Source: Enchytraeus crypticus
Taxonomy: Eukaryota; Annelida; Clitellata; Enchytraeida; Enchytraeidae
Direction: 5' to 3'
Assembly: GCA_905160935.1 (NCBI GenBank)
Contig: CAJHZI010000548.1
Location: forward strand, 988,501-1,052,500
Length of the DNA stretch: 64,000 bases
In this document: positions 57,731-64,000 of the stretch, one piece after another
Numbering within the stretch: position 1 is the stretch's first letter
Layout: each line of letters opens with the position of its first letter
Translations under genes and position numbers: made by a program
The notes under the pieces: model-generated
What the model was told of the DNA's origin: nothing
Seen by the model: only the letters and a program-made list of their open reading frames with translations
Database searches by the model: none

Positions 57731-58555
57731 AGAATAATTACGTACTATATTGTTTTTGAGACGACTAATCGTATTTCTATATCAAGACGACATTGATGCT
57801 TGACTGTTGATAAAATGCATTGTTTGCCCAATTTTAATCTTTTGTTTAACTTTGTTTAATCTTTTGTTAAACTTTTGTTAAATCTTTTTGTTCAACTTTT
57901 TTAATGGCATTCAGTAATCTAGTTGCATTTTATTGTCTGGTTAATGTATTGTACTTAGAAATTTATAACTCGGCCCCCACCCTGATGAACGCAATGAGCG
58001 GAATAATAAATTTAAAGAGCAAAAGTGAAATGACGTACAAGAAATCTGCAAAGAAGAATAGCAAAGAAGAAATAAGAAATGATTGTGCTTTCTTATTAAT
58101 GCAACTACCTACCTACACATAATCCGCTTAACTATATAATAGTGTTAATTCGTACATTTTCTTTTAAAATTGATCTAAGTTCTTTGTTCTTTGAAGATAA
58201 GTAGTCTTTTGTTTGTCAATCCACTAGATTAATCTATTCTCTATATGTAAGCCATGGGCAGTTCGTAAAAGTTGTTATCCGATATTGCCTTGGGTTCTTA
58301 CGACACCACAGCAAAATTTTTAATAACAGTGTTAACGAAACTGGTCACCTGTACTTTTTGAAAACCAATATCAGCATAAAAACAGTTAATTAATAAACCA
58401 AGCAGACACCTGATTACCTAATTATTGTCCATTAAATTCAATCAATAAATATCTCTATATATTACTCCGTCGATGGAACAACCGAAAAACCAATGAGAAT
58501 TGAACGTCGGCTCTTTAGACGAAGTATCCAACGGACGAAACAACTTCATTCAAGC
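57731..58555. other. Downstream of the GPCR
   Basis: The open frame at 57904-58122 has no motif and AT-driven codons; not called. GAATAATAAATTTAAAG near 58000 could serve as a poly(A) signal. Confidence 0.4.
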
Positions 58556-58558
58556 TGC

Positions 58559-58652
58559 CGAATTTAGCGCACCGGATTTAGTTGCGCGTCAATAATAGAA
58601 GTTAAGCTACATCGGCCTCGGTTAGTACTTAGTGGGTGACCACCTTGGAAGA
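58559..58652 (+). pseudogene. 5S rRNA-like sequence
   Basis: GAAGTTAAGCTACATCGG (58598-58615) matches the 5S A box region; GGTTAGTACTTAGTGGGTGA followed by CCACCTTGGAA matches the intermediate and C box region, in the right order and spacing. The first half (GAATTTAGCGCACCGG) is a weak match. There is no oligo-T terminator after it. It is either a degraded 5S pseudogene or the head of a 5S-derived SINE. Confidence 0.72.
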
Positions 58653-58659
58653 CAGAGTG

Positions 58660-59500
58660 TTGACAGCTTTTGAAGGAAAAAATCCTACAGTGATGAAAGG
58701 TTATTCTTTAAATCCGCGCCGGCTGCAATTGATGTGCCATCAAAAAACAAAGATTACAAATAACTATAAACAGGAAGAAGGAAATGGGCCTAAAACAGCA
58801 TCTGTGCTTCTTGACCCAATGTGCCGTTATTCTAAGTAGTTTGCGTAAAGCATCAACTGCTCGAAGAAGAAGCATGATAATAAACAGTTCAAGTTTTTCA
58901 TCCTAGAAAGGTAAATGACTGTAAGCGGAACGTAGCACACATTAAATAATTAACTAATCGATTAATTGATCAGATTAGCTCTGATCCGTTGATGGAGTAC
59001 ATTGCGATATAGGTTGCATATACCCAAATAAAACAAATAAATATGCCCGCACAGTTTTCGATTAGATCGAAGGCGAAGTTGGAAAATTTAGAAATAAATT
59101 TAGTTGCACACAAATATCCAACTATTCGGATCTTAATAGAGCATACAGCTGTCTACCGTCATTTTCTAATAAATCAAAGCCACCATCAGTGACAAAATTC
59201 CAGTGCTCCATGATACTTTGATTTATAATTAGATTGATTTTCAGAGTGTTTAAAAAATCGATAGAGACACTGCTGATGAAATTAGCTTGTTCTCGTAAAC
59301 ATCAAAATAATCCTGAATTGAATTGGAATTAGCTCGCAATGTGATCTTGACAGGTTTGAGTGTTTGTATAATTTTTGATCAACTCTGTTTTGTCCTTACC
59401 TACCTACGTTTTTCGTAATTATATTTTAAAAGCTGCTTCAAGCAAATCAGATCCTTGTCTTGCGAAGTAATAACTTAACCTCGTTCATCAGATTCGCCTA
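58660..59500. other. Intergenic DNA after the 5S-like segment
   Basis: No gene or recognised family. If the 5S-like segment heads a SINE, its body would lie here. Confidence 0.4.
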
Positions 59501-59518
59501 AAGGCATGTCAAACGAGT

Positions 59519-59896
59519 TCACGAGGATGTTATAAAGACTGGAAGAAGTGGCTCCTTGAATTTCGTACCCCATACGTTCTTTAAGTCTATAGACAAGCCC
59601 ATAAGGTAATATTTGTTAATATATATAAACCTTATCGAAACTGCACAATCAATCAAGAGACATTTTTCACTTCTTCTTATCGTTTCCCTACACAGCTTTA
59701 AGCCACTTTTAGCGCATTCTTTCGTCGAATTATTCAATTCCATTAGATCTTGTCGAGTAATTGTTCCACAAGTTAGGCAGCATTGCATCATATGCGCAAT
59801 GTTCTCCTCGTCAATACCACATTTGCACTGTGTTGAACCATTATATTAACCCCAGAGGATCACTGGGGTTATTATAATGGTTCAACACTGTGCAAA
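59519..59896 (-). pseudogene. LINE C-terminal fragment with Cys/His finger and 5' fold-back
   Basis: The minus strand reads GSTQCKCGIDEENIAHMMQC then CLTCGTITRQDLMELNNSTK, the C-x-C...H...C finger and 'DL-x-x-x-N' motif at the end of many non-LTR ORF2 proteins. A hairpin with 34-nt arms (59822-59855 / 59863-59896, two mismatches, 7-nt loop) lies exactly at the element's truncated 5' end. Confidence 0.82.
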
Positions 59897-59942
59897 TTGG
59901 GTATTTATTCACCGATCGATACAGGCCTATACCAGACTCTAT

Positions 59943-60193
59943 CGGAATCAACTTCAATCAATAAATCAATCAATTAATCAATCAATTAATCATCAATCAT
60001 TCAATCAATCAATTAATCAATCAACCAGTTAATCAATCAATTAATCCATCAATTAATCAATTAAGGTAATTCCTCCACTGTTCGATACAAGACAACATCA
60101 GTATCAACTTCAATCAAACAATCATTAATCAATCAATCAATAGTTCAGCCAAGTTAATCAACCAGTCAATCAGTCAATCAATCAATCAATTAA
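59943..60193. repeat. (AATC)n with a duplicated spacer
   Basis: AATC/AATT tetranucleotides in three blocks separated by copies of TTCCTCCACTGTTCGATACA-like sequence plus AGTATCAACTTCAATCAA: a higher-order tandem repeat of roughly 120 bp. Confidence 0.88.
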
Positions 60194-60524
60194 GGTACTT
60201 CCTCCACTGTTCCATACAGGTCTATACAAGACTCCATCAGTATAAGACTTCTTAATAATTCTGTTTTGTAGGGTGATTAATTGAATTGAGACCGAGGCTA
60301 AGTAGACTAATGCAATAAAGCCTCACAGCATGAACAAGCTAAATTTATCTGTGTTTCAACGTTTTCAAGAACTTGACTGTGAAGTCAACAAGAAAGAGAT
60401 GGAGTAACTTTTTATTTCAAACGAAATTGAATATACAGTGTTGGATATGAGAAATGCTCAATTCAATACTGAAACAAGAAATTTGAAGACTGAGCCTAGA
60501 AATATACAGATCATTTGATAAAGA

Positions 60525-60594
<70 letters not shown>

Positions 60595-60627
60595 ATATAT
60601 ACATGTATATATATATACTTGTATATA

Positions 60628-61415
60628 CACTGTGAGTCATAAAAAAACATGTGCGCAGTATTTCATCCACAACTTTGACATTTGTGAACCGATTTTGAAA
60701 ATTGTTTCAGAATTATAAAGTAGAAGAAAAGTATCAATCTTAAATCTAGTTTTTGTGACAATTCCGGTATATTTTAAACAATAACAGACGATTTTACAAA
60801 CATAGTCTGTCTTTGTTTAAATTTTAAAATGGTGTTTACTAAAGCAGATTAAGAGTTCACAAAAACTTGTACCTCTTAAAGGGTTGTGGCTCACATTGGT
60901 TGATTGCCGAATTTCCAACAAAAAACTGGATTCTGGGAGGGCCAGATTGCTTATTAAAGAAATTACACCGAAAAGAAGAAAATAAATAACGTAGACGAGT
61001 TGAAGCAACGCCTGGTGGACGTTTGGCAAGACATGAAGCAATCTGTCATTGATAAAGCAATAGATGAGTGGCGCAAGCGTCTCCGAGCTTGTATTCCAGC
61101 TAAAGGAGGGCACTTTGAGCATAATTAAGCTTTGACAGTTGACAGTAGCAGTATAATACTGCTTGTTTCGTTTTTTGTTAAGCCACGGATTTGTAAACAT
61201 TCTGTAGCGATTGATTTACTTAAACTGAATATTTTCAGTCGCGCATATTTTCAAGCACTGCTTCAACGCAAAAATAATAATTAACAGAGTCACTTAACGT
61301 TATTTTATAGCAAATGTGTTCCTGATTATACCTATGCAAAAATTTAAAAAATCGGTTCACTAATACCAAAGTTATGGGCGAAAGACTGCGCACATGTTTT
61401 TTTTGACTCACAGTG
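60628..61415 (+). mobile_element. Mariner/Tc1-type element, internally deleted
   Basis: Terminal inverted repeats of about 31 bp, starting CACTGTGAGTCA and carrying CATGTGCGCAGT, lie at both ends. Flanking TA (60626-60627, 61416-61417) is the expected target duplication. Length is 788 bp. It sits inside a (TA)n tract (60527-60627 and 61416-61508). Confidence 0.93.
60829..61128 (+). pseudogene. Mariner-type transposase remnant
   Basis: From ATG, MVFTKAD, then an early stop. Further on, KGCGSHWLIAEFPTKNW and DCLLKKL are the N-terminal helix-turn-helix region. After a deletion, VDELKQRLVDVWQDMKQ, SVIDKAIDEWRKRLRAC and KGGHFEHN-stop are the C-terminus. The DDE/D catalytic core is deleted, so the element is non-autonomous. 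Confidence 0.85.
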
Positions 61416-61443
61416 TATATATACATGTATATATATCTAATTA

Positions 61444-61508
<65 letters not shown>

Positions 61509-61510
<2 letters not shown>

Positions 61511-61672
61511 TCTTATATGTATGTATGTATGCATGTATGTACGTATGTATGTATGTATGCATGCATGTATGTATGTAAGTATGTATGTATGAATGAATGT
61601 ATGTATGTATGTATGTATGTATGTAGGCCCCCTATGTATGTTTATATGTATGTATGTATGTATATGTACATG
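61509..61672. repeat. (ATGT)n microsatellite
   Basis: ATGT tetranucleotide with ATGC, ACGT and AATG variants, continuous with the (TA)n tract to its left. Confidence 0.95.
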
Positions 61673-62640
61673 TATATTGAAGTATAGATTCTTGTGGAAC
61701 CGAATGAAAAATCACTCCTGAAACTATTAGAATCCATATTTTTCTCAAAATCAGGATTTCATTAATTAATTATATCAATGTTTTCACTCAGCATATAACT
61801 TTATCCAATTTACAGGTCGGACTGCTTTTAGGGAAATTGAAAACCGTATGAATAATTATGTGCCTTGAATTTGACATTTATTTAAAAATACTAAGAGAAG
61901 TTATATGATTTAAAAGGGTTTAATTAGGTGCAGTTGTAGGCGTATTTTTAAGAACTTATAAGGCTTAAGTTTTAGTTTTACTTTGCAAAACTAAGTAAAT
62001 TTCAAACCCCAAGGCGAAACTTAAATCTAAATTTAATTCCAGCTACAAAATAATAACAAGTGTATAATATCATTGTCAATTAGTTAACGAGATGTGAACA
62101 ATTTTATCATAAAATGCGATAACAAAAATTAACAATATTGCAAGGATATTCATTTCTAATTCCATTAAAAAAACGCAGCCGATATAGCCGTACATTTTCT
62201 TTAACCAGCAGAAAATTTAAAAATTCAAAAGATTTACTTGTAATTATAATACATGTAGTCCTTCTCTTCGAAGGTAGACAAATGAGCTAGTAATCCGGGT
62301 GAATATTATATATTTCTTTAGAAGGAATTAATTAACAACTCATTTTATTTCTCTAGTATCCTCTGATAATAATAATCTACTCAACCACGCTCCTAGTATT
62401 TACAATTTCAAGAATTTGTTCCATTTATGCTTTCTCTGTAATCCTAGAATAACGTCCAGGTTTCGTAATTAAAACACAGCGTGCTAATGCTTTATCCAGA
62501 GAGACACCGCAGAGCATCGACGTTAAATTAATACTCCTGGATTAAAAGATCAGACAACGCTTTGTTTCAAGTAACTTGAAGTAAGACTATACCTTGCTCA
62601 AATAATTACCACACACAATCTCAGAGTTCTCTAAAGTTTA
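61673..62640. other. AT-rich intergenic DNA
   Basis: No gene or repeat family recognised. Confidence 0.4.
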
Positions 62641-62659
62641 CTCTCTCTCTCTTTCTCTC

Positions 62660-62812
62660 CAGGGACGAGACTAGGGGGCCAGGGGGGCTAAGCCCCCCTA
62701 AGTTCAGTGCTCAACCCCATGTTCATATAAATATATAGGGGGTTAAAACAAGACCTCCATTTATCACCCCAAATTAGTCCCCCTCTGTCTCTAGACCTTA
62801 GTCTCGTTCCTG
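62660..62812. mobile_element. Probable hAT-like MITE in a CT tract
   Basis: Ends CAGGGACGAGACTAGG and CCTTAGTCTCGTTCCTG are inverted repeats with one substitution and one indel. The left part holds the palindrome AGGGGGGCTAAGCCCCCCT. The flanks TTTCTCTC / CTTCTCTC could be an 8-bp target duplication, but they lie inside (CT)n. CAGGG ends are typical of hAT elements. Confidence 0.65.
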
Positions 62813-63093
62813 CTTCTCTCTCTCTCTCTCTCTCGGCTTCTCTCTCACTCTTTCTCTCTCCCTCTCTAAAAACTGATAAAACTAAGCTAAATTAAATGGC
62901 TGTTTGAAATTAGTAAAAATTAATGAAGACGTAAAAAGTGAGATGGCGCAGGAATTTCCAATGTACTTGGCAATAATTAATTTTCCATTTAGTTATTTCA
63001 CGCTTCTTCATTCATATCGCGTTAAACTTACCTCTAATGGGAAGTGCACATGAGTTACGCAGATGAGTTACCATTAGAAATAGTTCGTTCGCT

Positions 63094-63155
63094 ACTCTTT
63101 GTTATTATTATTATTATTATTAGTAGTATTATTAAAATATTATTATTATTATTAA
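63094..63155. repeat. (ATT)n microsatellite
   Basis: ATT trinucleotides with a short AGT interruption. Confidence 0.92.
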
Positions 63156-63466
63156 TATTAGTTACACAGTATGGTTGTTGACCATATGAGCATTTCAAGA
63201 TAAATAGTCAATAGGCCAAAATGATTGAAAACAAAAAGAAAAGCTCGGATTAGCAAGACGTATTATTAGCTACAGTTTGTCTGAGTACAGCATGACTCAA
63301 TCAACAGCAACCAAAAGATTTGCTAATTTATCATCATACTCTATATCATCACGAACAAATAACAGATATAATTTCTATTATTCAATTATTATCATCATAC
63401 TCTAGTGTTATTATTCATAATCTAGTGTTATTATCAACATACTCTAGTCATCATACTCAAATTTGT

Positions 63467-63690
63467 AGCAATTTCTAGAGTCTAGCCGCTCACCAGCCTA
63501 ATATCATCACGAACAAACAACAGACATAACATTACAAATTACAATTAATATCTAGAGAAATCTTAATATCATCATCATCTTCTTCCTTTTAATCCCAGTT
63601 CAACCAGGGCTAGGATTAGCAAATTTGTAGCAATTTCTAGAGTCTAGCCGCTCACCAGCCTAATGCCCATTCTGATTTTGGCTACAGAGA
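63467..63690 (-). repeat. SINE B 3' half with a duplicated middle segment
   Basis: 63568-63690 carries (ATC)n, CCTTTTAATCCCAGTTCAAC, CAGGGCTAGGATTAG, then GTCTAGCCGCTCACCAGCCT. The 40-bp stretch from ATTTGTAGCAATTTCTAGAG also occurs alone at 63467-63506. ATATCATCACGAACAAA is doubled too (63342, 63501). Confidence 0.82.
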
Positions 63691-64000
63691 GATATTACAC
63701 TGGGTAAAAATACCAATTAGCCTCCAGTTGCATTGCTAAGTACAGTGTTACAATGTATACTAAGAAAAGAGTTTTCTTTGTAACAACAAAAAAGCGTCAT
63801 CAGAGACAGAAAAGGCTTGCAACGAAATGCAGAGTTCAATTGCAAGACTACCACATCTACCTAACGGTAAGAAATTCCTCGCTTCAAACCACAGGTTATA
63901 TGCCGTCGCTATTCAATACATTATGTTCTTAGAAATGGTTTTGGATGATTCGGCTTGTACAGGTGTGAGCGGAAAGATCCTGGAATCAGTCTTACGAATA

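Noticed and set aside
59822-59896. Pre-miRNA
   Set aside because: The left arm is LINE coding sequence and the hairpin lies at the LINE's broken end, so an inverted duplication explains it better.
63752-63920. Short basic ORF starting MYTKKRVFFV with an internal ACG|GTAAGA donor-like site
   Set aside because: Could be a first exon cut off by the window end, but no motif, promoter or acceptor supports it.

Overview
This is a eukaryotic, intron-rich, AT-rich genomic window from an animal, most likely an invertebrate. A lophotrochozoan such as an annelid, mollusc or relative is my best guess, but the sequence does not prove it. The evidence for an animal is two multi-exon genes with GT-AG introns (a secreted C-type lectin and a peptide GPCR of the sex peptide receptor/myoinhibitory peptide receptor type), several LINE clades, tRNA-derived SINEs and a mariner-type transposon remnant. 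There is nothing bacterial: no operons, no Shine-Dalgarno sites and no CRISPR.

Gene 1 (+ strand, 4172-13051) can be assembled from eight exons whose splice phases all agree. They give a 410-residue secreted protein: signal peptide, cysteine-containing domain probably rich in beta strands, Thr/Ser/Pro linker, a nine-position heptad coiled coil, then a six-cysteine C-type lectin domain lacking the usual EPN/QPD sugar-binding motif. A TATA box, a CRE-like site and an E-box sit at its 5' end. Gene 2 (+ strand, 40832-57481) has four exons and encodes a 534-residue seven-transmembrane receptor. Its QRY motif in TM3, the TM5 block and the end of TM7 match the SPR/MIP-receptor family; the second extracellular loop is unusually long. 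Its first intron is 11.9 kb. An isolated ankyrin-like exon (22226-22300) and a GC-richer 89-codon ORF (18168-18437) lie between the two genes.

The rest is dominated by repeats, which can be sorted into families from this window alone. SINE A (tRNA-derived) has about ten copies, SINE C (tRNA-derived) five, and SINEs B and D, which share a 5' head, about eleven and four. An RTE-like LINE ends in a small hairpin plus (GA)n and has many 5'-truncated copies; L2-, CR1-like and other LINE 3' ends are also present. SINE A shares its 3' end with the L2-like LINE. SINE D shares the terminal hairpin and (GA)n tail with the RTE-like LINE. Most long CT/GA tracts in the window are tails of these elements. 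Three independent LINE 5' truncation points carry short inverted duplications (fold-backs).

Other repeats: a 1.2-kb minisatellite (814-2019) built of 15-bp then 10-bp units, (TA)n tracts, (ATGT)n, (AATC)n, a TCAGTTATCAG satellite, a 15-bp GATACTTTTACTATA satellite, a hAT-like MITE and a 5S rRNA-like segment. Nearly all open frames outside the two genes are translations of simple repeats or transposon debris.
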